Source of the DNA: Thioploca sp.
Lineage (GTDB): Bacteria; Pseudomonadota; Gammaproteobacteria; Beggiatoales; Beggiatoaceae
DNA: 7,972 nucleotides
Direction of reading: 5' to 3'
Assembly: GCA_011371325.1 (NCBI GenBank)
Contig: DRQV01000284.1
Location: 1 to 7,972 of the forward strand
Below, piece after piece: positions 1 to 5,490 of this stretch; position 1 is the stretch's first letter, and each line of letters begins with the position of its first letter. Both the position numbers and the translations under genes were made by a program. The notes below the pieces were generated by a model. The model saw only the letters and a program-made list of their open reading frames with translations, was not told where the DNA came from and did no database searches.

Positions 1-126
1 CATTTTAAAAGAACGTAATAACACTGCATCTGGATGTACAATTTCTGAAGCCACTTCATAATAATCACGTGGCAAACGTTCTAAACCTTTTACTGAAATA
101 TTATTTAATGTTAGTATTTTATACAT
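1..126 (-). CDS. serA: D-3-phosphoglycerate dehydrogenase, N-terminal fragment (runs off the window)
   Basis: The first 42 codons of a minus-strand gene are present; the rest lies left of the window. The peptide begins MYKILTLNNISVKGLERLP and continues to a segment containing EVASEI, HPDA and RSFKM. This matches the start of gammaproteobacterial phosphoglycerate dehydrogenases, in which a short N-terminal strand-helix unit leads into the substrate-binding domain. The enzyme is cytosolic and oxidises 3-phosphoglycerate to 3-phosphohydroxypyruvate with NAD+, the first committed step of serine synthesis. The ATG at 126-124 is the natural start for this family. No Shine-Dalgarno is obvious upstream on the minus strand. 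The gene follows the adhesin unit in the same direction, but the 243-nt gap holds a promoter candidate of its own, so I infer separate transcription. No catalytic residue is inside the window; the identification rests on the N-terminus alone. Confidence 0.85.
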   Translation of the reverse strand, partial: MYKILTLNNISVKGLERLPRDYYEVASEIVHPDAVLLRSFKM

Positions 127-230
127 TTAACTGATTTATTAAATTAATGATGGTATTTTGATAAATTAAGGTAAATTTACCAATGATTTAATGAAGATAT
201 TTTTGAATTTTAGCTTGTTGTGTGATCCCC

Positions 231-259
231 ATAATTGAAAGAACATCTTTAACTTTCAA
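231..259 (-). promoter_or_regulatory. Candidate sigma70 promoter for serA with overlapping inverted repeat
   Basis: Read on the minus strand, TTGAAA (259-254; 5 of 6 to the -35 consensus) is followed after exactly 17 nt by AATTAT (236-231; 4 of 6 to the -10). An inverted repeat, TTGAAAG/CTTTCAA with an 11-nt centre (235-259), covers the -35 element, the spacer and the edge of the -10, as an operator would. Transcription would start near 224, leaving a leader of roughly 100 nt before serA. The rest of the 127-369 gap holds only a short palindrome (356-369) just past the adhesin stop, which has no T-run and is a poor terminator candidate. Prediction from sequence only. Confidence 0.45.
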
Positions 260-369
260 GCACACCATACATATAGTTATATTAACATATCAACAGTTAT
301 CAATATTTTTATCAACTATATCATAAGATTTCTAATATTTTTCTTTGGTATTACAAAAGTTTGAACTTT

Positions 370-2622
370 CTAATTTAGATCATTAATTTTTTTACAACTA
401 TTTAAAACTAATTTTTTATCTAATTTTTTCAAAGAAGTTACAATCTTATCTTTAAGCAAATAATGTACAGCTTGATAATCATAAGGGGTTTGTGAGCTAC
501 CATTTATTTTGTGAACTACAAAACTACTTCCTCGCATACTACAAGGTCTCTTCATCAATTTACTAGCCTCTACAATATTATCTGACAATATAACTAAAAA
601 TCCTTCTATATCAACATTGAAGGAATCAATTTGAATTTTACCATCCAAACCAAGTTCAGAAGAAGCATTAATTAAGCTGTCCGGTGATGAAATAAATTGT
701 TCAGATTTAATATTAATATTGCCACCATGCCCTTCATCCGCTTGAGCAGTGATTTTGCTATCATCCATAATAATAAAAGTAGGATTTTCAATCGAAATAT
801 TACCTCCATTACCCTTACCACCATGTACGCTAGTAGTGATCATACCTTCATTAAAATATAATAATTTTGCAGTTTTAATATTTATATTTCCTCCAGTAGC
901 ATTATCAGCAATAGTGGTTATCTCTCCATTATTGTTTATATATATTTTATTTGCTTGGATTGAAATACTACCTGCATTTCCAGCATTTTCCATTAGAATT
1001 GTAGAACTACTAATTCCACTATTAAATATTATCTTACCGGAATAATATCCTTCAATTACTAAATCCTCCATCACTTTAATATCTAAAAAGCCTGCATTTC
1101 CAAAAGTATAAGTATCACCTGCTATTTGTCCACCGTTATTAAGTATTATATTACGAGCAGTTATATAAATATTTCCACCATCACCATTACCGGCAACTGT
1201 CCCAGCCATAATAATACTAGGAAGCAATTCAAGTTCAGGCATACCTATTTCGGTAAATCCTGGCCTTGGCACATCAAAACCATCTGAAAGCATTAATGTG
1301 TTATTGATATTAAGAATAATATCTCCACCTTTTCCATCACCAAAAGTTACATTATTAATAGCTCCTCCATCTGTTAAGAAAAGATTTCCTGCTTGGATAT
1401 TAATATATCCGGCATCACCAGTATTTAATCCTACACTGGCAGAACTAGCAGTAATATTACTTGCAAAACCAGTGGAACTTTGGCCATAAATACCTAATGT
1501 TTCAGCGACTTTAATAAAGATATTGCCTCCTTCGCCAATCCCAGTTGCTTCTGTAGTGACAATTGCACCTTCATAAAGTTCCATTTGATTTGCGGTAATA
1601 TCAATAGAGCCACTTTTTCCTGATGATATAGCTTGAGCTGATATTTCTGCTGATTCTTCTGCAATTAAATGTTCTACTTGAATATTTATAATGCCACCAT
1701 TTTTAATTCCAAGGGTATTTCCTTCTACGATGCTATCATACAAATTGAACAATTGACTACGAATAAAAATAGAACCACCAGCTTTGCCACTAGTTTGTAT
1801 CATAGAATTATTTGTAATAAATAAGTTGGCTAATTTAGCGAATGAGGAAATATCTATAAAATCTTTGCCTAATTTAACTTCACCTTGTGACGCAACCGTA
1901 ACTAAGTTAATCCTACCTGATGGAGCTGCTATATCTGGTAAATTAATTGCCTGACCAGATTCAGAAGCAAACCCATGTTCAGATTCGTCAACTTCAATGC
2001 TATCAGTAAAAGAGCCATTACTAATTTTTATGTCACCACCTATCAAGGATAATGTTTTTCCTGCTGATACAATTAATCCAGCTTGATCTATTTGATTTAT
2101 ACTGCCCTTGCCTTGAATTGATATAGGAGCAACTGAATTTCCTAAAAAACCAAATGTTTCTACTGATGCAACTGTTAAAATACTATTGCTTGGATTACGA
2201 GCATTAAATTGTCCATTTTTTCCCAATCGCAAATAGTCTGCTGTACTAGCATGGAAACTTCCTTGGACATCCAATTTAGCATTTGGTCCAAATATTATTC
2301 CATATGGATTGAAGAAATAGAAATCAGCATTAGGAATTGTGGAGCTGATTAAACCATCGATATTAGACGGATTACCACCAGTTATTCTGCTGATAATATT
2401 TTGAATTGAATTTGATCCAGAGAAGGTGGCAGTTTCTGAGCTATTTAAATTAAAAATTTGAAAGCTATGGAAGAGATTATTACCGTATCGTTGACCTAAA
2501 TCTGAGGTAATTTGAAAATTAGAGCCAGATAAATTAACTTGCTGACCTAGTGTACCATCGGTGATTATTTCGGCATTGGTAGATATAGCTGATAATATCA
2601 ACAATATTATTAGATATTTCAT
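370..2622 (-). CDS. Secreted filamentous-haemagglutinin-type exoprotein (TPS domain plus beta-helix)
   Basis: This is a 750-residue putative adhesin of the two-partner-secretion type. Residues 1-17 form a signal peptide (MK, hydrophobic core, TNA before the likely cut). Residues about 20-150 match the haemagglutination activity/TPS domain that a TpsB outer-membrane pore recognises, including the NPYGIIFG motif at 105-112 (family form NPNGI). From about residue 278 to 665 there are some 13 glycine-rich turns of the GxGGNIxI type, typical of a right-handed beta-helix. The C-terminus has a CSMRGSSFVV segment (694-703), similar to the C-terminal motif of cyanobacterial and Beggiatoa-like haemagglutinin proteins, then a basic tail. 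The only two cysteines in the protein are C694 and C743. The start is supported by the signal peptide. No TpsB partner is in the window. It lies 36 nt behind the STAS gene on the same strand and probably shares its transcript. The ligand and role (adhesion, aggregation or sheath) are unknown. A second possibility is a secreted beta-helix protein that is not an adhesin. Confidence 0.85.
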   Translation of the reverse strand: MKYLIILLILSAISTNAEIITDGTLGQQVNLSGSNFQITSDLGQRYGNNLFHSFQIFNLNSSETATFSGSNSIQNIISRITGGNPSNIDGLISSTIPNADFYFFNPYGIIFGPNAKLDVQGSFHASTADYLRLGKNGQFNARNPSNSILTVASVETFGFLGNSVAPISIQGKGSINQIDQAGLIVSAGKTLSLIGGDIKISNGSFTDSIEVDESEHGFASESGQAINLPDIAAPSGRINLVTVASQGEVKLGKDFIDISSFAKLANLFITNNSMIQTSGKAGGSIFIRSQLFNLYDSIVEGNTLGIKNGGIINIQVEHLIAEESAEISAQAISSGKSGSIDITANQMELYEGAIVTTEATGIGEGGNIFIKVAETLGIYGQSSTGFASNITASSASVGLNTGDAGYINIQAGNLFLTDGGAINNVTFGDGKGGDIILNINNTLMLSDGFDVPRPGFTEIGMPELELLPSIIMAGTVAGNGDGGNIYITARNIILNNGGQIAGDTYTFGNAGFLDIKVMEDLVIEGYYSGKIIFNSGISSSTILMENAGNAGSISIQANKIYINNNGEITTIADNATGGNINIKTAKLLYFNEGMITTSVHGGKGNGGNISIENPTFIIMDDSKITAQADEGHGGNINIKSEQFISSPDSLINASSELGLDGKIQIDSFNVDIEGFLVILSDNIVEASKLMKRPCSMRGSSFVVHKINGSSQTPYDYQAVHYLLKDKIVTSLKKLDKKLVLNSCKKINDLN
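628..1788 (-). repeat. Degenerate beta-helix rung repeats inside the exoprotein gene
   Basis: About 13 imperfect copies of a short motif (GxGG-N/S/D-I-x-I) occur in residues 278-665, spaced mostly 25-50 residues apart, for example GEGGNIFIKV, GDGGNIYITA, GNGGNISIEN and GHGGNINIKS. Each likely marks one turn or pair of turns of the solenoid. The copies differ at the nucleotide level, so this is an old protein repeat rather than a recent DNA duplication. Confidence 0.75.
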
Positions 2623-2658
2623 TTATTTACTTTTAATAAAATTTGATAAACAGATAGC

Positions 2659-3003
2659 TTATTCTAATTTTAATACTAAGGCTGGCATTAGACGTTGTAA
2701 ATTTTTTAAAAATCTTACCTGCCATAGTATTTCACCATATCCAACGACTATTAGTTGTAATACCCTTTTTTTACGAACATTAACTATAAATTTAGTGAAG
2801 GTATTAATTCCAGAACTATTTAAAAATTCTAATTCTCTTACATCTAAAGTCAATGGTTTAACTTGTTTTTCCGCAACAGTATTAAACAAATCCAAAATAG
2901 GAGCATATTCTACCGAACTATTTAATAATAAAGAACCTTTGCATATAACCATATTAGATTCAGTATCATATTTTACGCTATAATCATCAGTTTTAATTTC
3001 CAT
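2659..3003 (-). CDS. STAS-domain regulator of the slr1659 type (anti-anti-sigma-like)
   Basis: This 114-residue protein is a single STAS domain. Its N-terminus (MEIKTDDYSVKYD) and the EYAPILDLF segment match a small-protein family named after Synechocystis slr1659. The LDVRELEFLNSSGINTFTKF segment aligns with the strand-loop-helix of SpoIIAA-like proteins. S64 in N-S-S-G is the position of the regulatory phosphoserine there, although the usual Asp before Ser-Ser is Asn here. In partner-switching systems such a protein is phosphorylated by a GHKL kinase and, when dephosphorylated, binds its partner. The gene starts 13 nt after the stop of the ATP-binding regulator gene and is followed 36 nt on by the exoprotein gene, suggesting one transcript. 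It is cytosolic. The upstream sequence offers only a weak GGA, so coupling to the preceding gene may help translation. The family call is firm; its true target is unknown, and no phosphatase is in the window. Confidence 0.8.
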   Translation of the reverse strand: MEIKTDDYSVKYDTESNMVICKGSLLLNSSVEYAPILDLFNTVAEKQVKPLTLDVRELEFLNSSGINTFTKFIVNVRKKRVLQLIVVGYGEILWQVRFLKNLQRLMPALVLKLE

Positions 3004-3016
3004 TTTTTTCCAAATT

Positions 3017-3592
3017 TTAAATATTTAAAGATACCATTGTTGTTAAAGTAATAGGTGCATCATGTTTAGAGATTTCAAATTTCCAACCTAATTCAGCCGA
3101 ATAATCACATACCATGCTGAGAAGACCTAAACCGGAGCCTTTTTCATCACTAATAGCATTAGCTTCCATACGGTCAAAATATAAATCTTGTGGATTTTTA
3201 CTAAAAATTAGTTGAAGGAACTTTTTAAGTTTTTCAACATTTTTAGAATTTATATCGTGGGTAACGTGGAATATTAGTTTATTATTATATAATTTAAATG
3301 CGATCTCAATAAAACGTTGTGATGTGCTATCATTAAATTTCATTGCATTTTCTAATAATTCATTGGCAATATATTTAACAGCATATTTACTTTGGATTGG
3401 AATTGGAGCTTTGGTATTTTTCGGTAATCCCACAAAAAAAGTTTGGACATAATCAGCTATAAATTCAGCAGACAATCCATTAGTTTTCCAGCTTTGCTTA
3501 ATAGATAGGCAAGTTGGCAATAAACCGATTTTTAAATATTCCATATCTTCTGATGATTCTTCTATAAAGTGACCAAATATCTGTGTCTCCAT
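3017..3592 (-). CDS. GHKL-type ATP-binding regulator of the slr1658 type (putative STAS-protein kinase)
   Basis: This 191-residue protein carries a histidine-kinase-like ATPase fold without a His-phosphoacceptor domain. Visible motifs are the N-box NELLENAMKFN (77-87), with E78 and N82 as likely catalytic-base and Mg-binding residues, and a glycine lid GSGLGL (152-157). The C-terminal DYSAELGWKFEIS resembles proteins named after Synechocystis slr1658, usually encoded beside slr1659-type STAS proteins. A standard DxGxG ATP-binding box cannot be found between the two motifs (the region reads HDINSKNVEKL), as I recall for this subfamily, so kinase activity is unproven. By analogy with SpoIIAB/RsbW it would phosphorylate or sequester the downstream STAS protein. 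It is the first gene of the inferred three-gene unit. The start at METQIFGHF fits the family N-terminus; the later Met at residue 17 would cut the conserved start off. Confidence 0.78.
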   Translation of the reverse strand: METQIFGHFIEESSEDMEYLKIGLLPTCLSIKQSWKTNGLSAEFIADYVQTFFVGLPKNTKAPIPIQSKYAVKYIANELLENAMKFNDSTSQRFIEIAFKLYNNKLIFHVTHDINSKNVEKLKKFLQLIFSKNPQDLYFDRMEANAISDEKGSGLGLLSMVCDYSAELGWKFEISKHDAPITLTTMVSLNI

Positions 3593-3638
3593 ATTAAAAA
3601 TCCATTTTAAAAAAATTTATAATTTCAGATACAGTAAT

Positions 3639-3647
3639 ATATTAGCA
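3639..3647 (-). promoter_or_regulatory. Possible extended -10 element for the regulator-STAS-adhesin unit
   Basis: On the minus strand, TGCTAATAT (3647-3639) fits an extended -10 (TGn followed by TAATAT, 4 of 6 to consensus), about 47 nt before the first gene. No good -35 lies at the matching distance. The surroundings (3593-3710) have only about 14% G+C, so chance matches are likely. Confidence 0.22.
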
Positions 3648-3710
3648 TAAAATTTACATATATAATATCGTTAAATAACAATTCTATTGACATATTACAG
3701 TTTATTAATA

Positions 3711-3830
3711 CGACTGCAACAAAAGACTGTGGTTTGGGGTAAATAACGATAATAAGCTCGGCGATAAAACTTCAATCATCTTTGCTTGTACTCCGTTTTA
3801 CACAGTGGGAGGTGATGAAAGCTGGACTTA
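3711..3830. other. Non-coding island of unusual composition, possible repeat or remnant
   Basis: This stretch has 50 G/C in 120 nt (about 42%), while the adjoining 118 nt (3593-3710) has about 14%. It lies between the stop of the peroxidase-family gene and the promoter region of the regulator unit. It has no long open frame on either strand. On the minus strand one frame reads SPAFITSHCVKRSTSKDD and then stops, and another gives a 24-codon frame starting with ATG. Neither has a convincing ribosome binding site. No clear hairpin-plus-T-run terminator is visible. It may be a dispersed intergenic repeat, a remnant of a mobile element or lost gene, or a small RNA. Confidence 0.4.
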
Positions 3831-3833
3831 AAA

Positions 3834-4865
3834 TTATTTATTACCATAAATATCATTCGTCAATACACTTATCCCTAAAACTTTTGGTAAAGATGGCATT
3901 GTTTGTTCTGGAAATTCTCCGGTTAAACTATTTAAAAAAGCAACAATATTTTGTACTTGATTAGGAGTTAACTCAATTTCAAGCTGAGTTTTAGCCATAA
4001 TCAGCACGGCTTCGGTAAGAGTGGCTACTGAACCATTATGAAAATATGGAGCAGTCAAAGTTATATTGCGTAAAGTCGGTACTCGCCAAAGATGTTTATC
4101 AGATTCCCTATTAGTAAATTGATAACGCCCAGTATCTGCCAATAAATTATATTGAGTATCGTAATCACTACCAATAATTTTAGGAAATTTTTTTAACCAG
4201 CCTTCACCAAGCAATTGAGGGCCACTAAAATTTGGTTTAGAATGACAGCTACTGCATCCGATCTTGGCAAATAATTTCATCCCAATAATTTGTTGTTCAG
4301 TAAGAGCTTTCTTGTCTCCAATTACATAACGATCATAAGGTGAATTAGGCGTGATTAAAGTACGTTCATAAGTAGCAATCGCTTTAGCAATATTATTAAC
4401 AGTTATCTTTCCATTTGTAAAACTGGCAACAAACATAGTTCTATAACCAGGGATTGCTTGTAATCGATCGATAACAGACTGCCAATTTACCATATCCATT
4501 TTCGTTGAATCCACTAGTGAATATTTAGCATGTTCTTCAAAACTGTTAGCTTTACCATCCCAGAATAAAGCTGAGATAAAAGCACTATTCCAAATAGTTG
4601 GAGTATTACGTTTACCAAGCTTACCATCTGCTATAGAAACGCTTCTGCCATCATCACCTCCGAGGAGTATATTGTGACAAGAATTACAAGATATAGTTCC
4701 AGTACGAGAAATTCGTGGGTCAAAAAATAAAGTTTTACCAAGTTCTATTTTAGCTTCAGTTTGTGGATTAGTTGTTGGAATAGGAGGAGTAGTTGGTAAT
4801 GCTTCCCATTGGACAGCCATAACTGGTAAAGTAAATAATAATATTAGTACAGTGTAATATTTCAT
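3834..4865 (-). CDS. Di-haem cytochrome c peroxidase family protein with altered peroxidatic site
   Basis: This 343-residue periplasmic protein has a signal peptide (residues 1-17, VMA before the cut) and two haem c motifs: CNSCH (60-64) and CSSCH (204-208). Family marks are FFDPRIS (47-53), RNTPT (86-90), FWDGKA (101-106) and PYFHNGS (273-279). Compared with Pseudomonas aeruginosa CcpA it aligns without gaps around haem 1: the inter-haem Trp94 is W102 and calcium ligand Asn79 is N87; Thr256 and Pro258 are T271 and P273, and the haem-2 ligand Met275 is M290. However, the haem-1 distal residues differ: His71 is A79, Gln104 is H112, Pro108 is S116 and Glu114 is K122. A classical enzyme reduces periplasmic H2O2 to water with electrons from small cytochromes or cupredoxins. 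Here either haem 1 is constitutively open and uses other residues, or the protein has another redox role (MauG/BthA-like). The start overlaps the yggU stop in ATGA, implying translational coupling. No strong Shine-Dalgarno is present. Confidence 0.9.
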   Translation of the reverse strand: MKYYTVLILLFTLPVMAVQWEALPTTPPIPTTNPQTEAKIELGKTLFFDPRISRTGTISCNSCHNILLGGDDGRSVSIADGKLGKRNTPTIWNSAFISALFWDGKANSFEEHAKYSLVDSTKMDMVNWQSVIDRLQAIPGYRTMFVASFTNGKITVNNIAKAIATYERTLITPNSPYDRYVIGDKKALTEQQIIGMKLFAKIGCSSCHSKPNFSGPQLLGEGWLKKFPKIIGSDYDTQYNLLADTGRYQFTNRESDKHLWRVPTLRNITLTAPYFHNGSVATLTEAVLIMAKTQLEIELTPNQVQNIVAFLNSLTGEFPEQTMPSLPKVLGISVLTNDIYGNK

Positions 4866-5146
4866 TTTGGCTTAATATAATCAGGTAATTTTCGTGGTGA
4901 TCGAATAAGAACGTTTTTATTACGGCTAGTTTGCCCATTTAAAATAGTAATTTTGGATTTTGCTATTCCAAACAATTTTGCCAACAATTTATAAATATCT
5001 GCATTTGCTTTACCATCAACGGGAGCTGCCGTGACTTTTATTTTTAATTTACTATCATGAATTCCCACAATACCAGTTCTACTTGAGCGTGGTTGAACAT
5101 AAATTGCTAAAATTAAATCATCATTTTGCCAATGGTAAAAATTCAT
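4862..5146 (-). CDS. yggU: DUF167/YggU (UPF0235) family protein
   Basis: This 94-residue cytosolic protein belongs to the widespread DUF167 family. Diagnostic parts are YVQPRSSRTGIVGIHD (16-31), LKIKVTAAPVDGKAN (34-48) and the KSKITILNGQTSRNKNVLI stretch (63-81). Length is normal for the family (about 95-100). The biochemical function is not established; the fold is known from structural genomics and no reaction is assigned. In many gammaproteobacteria the gene follows yggT, but here it is the first gene of a two-gene unit facing away from glgA, and its stop overlaps the start of the peroxidase-family gene by 4 nt. That coupling is more likely a compact operon than a shared pathway. The ATG at 5146-5144 places the WQNDDLILAIYVQP strand where the family has it. 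No clear Shine-Dalgarno precedes it. Confidence 0.88.
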   Translation of the reverse strand: MNFYHWQNDDLILAIYVQPRSSRTGIVGIHDSKLKIKVTAAPVDGKANADIYKLLAKLFGIAKSKITILNGQTSRNKNVLIRSPRKLPDYIKPK

Positions 5147-5196
5147 AACTGTTTCTAAATCTTTTTTTAGAATAAATTTTTGGGGATTTTCTATGG

Positions 5197-5211
5197 TAGG
5201 TAAATAACCTA
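5197..5211. promoter_or_regulatory. Small inverted repeat upstream of yggU
   Basis: TAGGT (5197-5201) and ACCTA (5207-5211) are perfect reverse complements around a 5-nt centre, 51-65 nt before the yggU start. It lies just beside a second dyad (5216-5237). It could be an operator half or a leader hairpin; the short arms make chance possible. Confidence 0.25.
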
Positions 5212-5215
5212 TATT

Positions 5216-5237
5216 TTTCGATTCGTTTATATCGAAA
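5216..5237. promoter_or_regulatory. Inverted repeat in the yggU-glgA divergent region
   Basis: TTTCGAT (5216-5222) and ATCGAAA (5231-5237) form a perfect 7-bp dyad with an 8-nt centre, in the 344-nt divergent region and about 70-92 nt upstream of yggU. Its G/C-containing arms stand out from very AT-rich surroundings. It may be an operator or, if transcribed, a weak leader hairpin. It lacks a following T-run, so it is not a terminator. Confidence 0.35.
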
Positions 5238-5347
5238 TCATTTAAATATGATGCTAATACTTCTTAATGTATAATTAATTATATTATAAATTAAAAAAAC
5301 CAATTTGGAAAACTTACTTTGTAACTGATAATAGGATATAATATCAA

Positions 5348-5376
5348 TTGAACAAAATTAATTTTAGGTGTATGAA
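5348..5376 (+). promoter_or_regulatory. Candidate sigma70 promoter for glgA
   Basis: TTGAAC (5348-5353; 4 of 6) and TATGAA (5371-5376; 4 of 6) are separated by 17 nt, giving a start near 5383 and a leader of about 108 nt. An alternative is the perfect TATAAT at 5337-5342, which lacks a -35 at proper spacing (TTACTT, 2 of 6). I saw no convincing sigma70 promoter for yggU on the opposite strand of this gap. Confidence 0.35.
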
Positions 5377-5476
5377 GCTTCGATTATACATCATATAGAT
5401 ATACTGATTATGTTAGTAATGTCAGAAATATATACAATAACAGTTTAAGGCAGACGATTTTTCAAATAGTGAAAGT

Positions 5477-5483
5477 TAAGGAG
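5477..5483 (+). promoter_or_regulatory. Ribosome binding site of glgA
   Basis: TAAGGAG ends 7 nt before the ATG at 5491. This is a full Shine-Dalgarno at ideal spacing and fixes the start. Minus-strand genes in the window have nothing comparable. Confidence 0.85.
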
Positions 5484-5490
5484 AATAAAA

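Noticed and set aside
203..259. Possible sigma32 (heat-shock) promoter parts: CTTGAAA on the minus strand and CCCCAT on the plus strand
   Set aside because: The two elements are on opposite strands; on the plus strand the nearest TTGAA is 18 nt from CCCCAT rather than 13-15, and no gene follows in that direction.
356..369. Palindrome AAAGTTTGAACTTT just past the exoprotein stop as a terminator
   Set aside because: The centre is only 2 nt, the stem is AT-rich and no T-run follows on the minus strand.
749..1045. Plus-strand open frame of 98 codons opposite the exoprotein gene
   Set aside because: Low-complexity Ile/Leu/Pro peptide produced by reading the antisense of the Gly/Asn/Ile-rich beta-helix repeats; no ribosome binding site. 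The same applies to the frame at 1298-1489.
628..1788. Regular repeats suggesting a CRISPR array or tandem DNA repeat
   Set aside because: The periodicity is at the protein level only; the DNA copies are diverged, unequally spaced and fully coding.
2561..2983. Plus-strand open frame of 140 codons across the STAS gene
   Set aside because: It spans the junction of two well-supported minus-strand genes, has no family resemblance and no ribosome binding site.
3802..3822. Minus-strand ATCACCTCC, resembling the 3' end of 16S rRNA
   Set aside because: Only nine bases match and the flanking bases do not follow 16S rRNA, so it is not an rRNA remnant.
3782..3964. Plus-strand open frame with GGAGGTG near an internal ATG
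   Set aside because: The GGAGG is only 2 nt from the ATG at 3815, too close for initiation, and most of the frame is antisense to the conserved C-terminus of the peroxidase-family protein.
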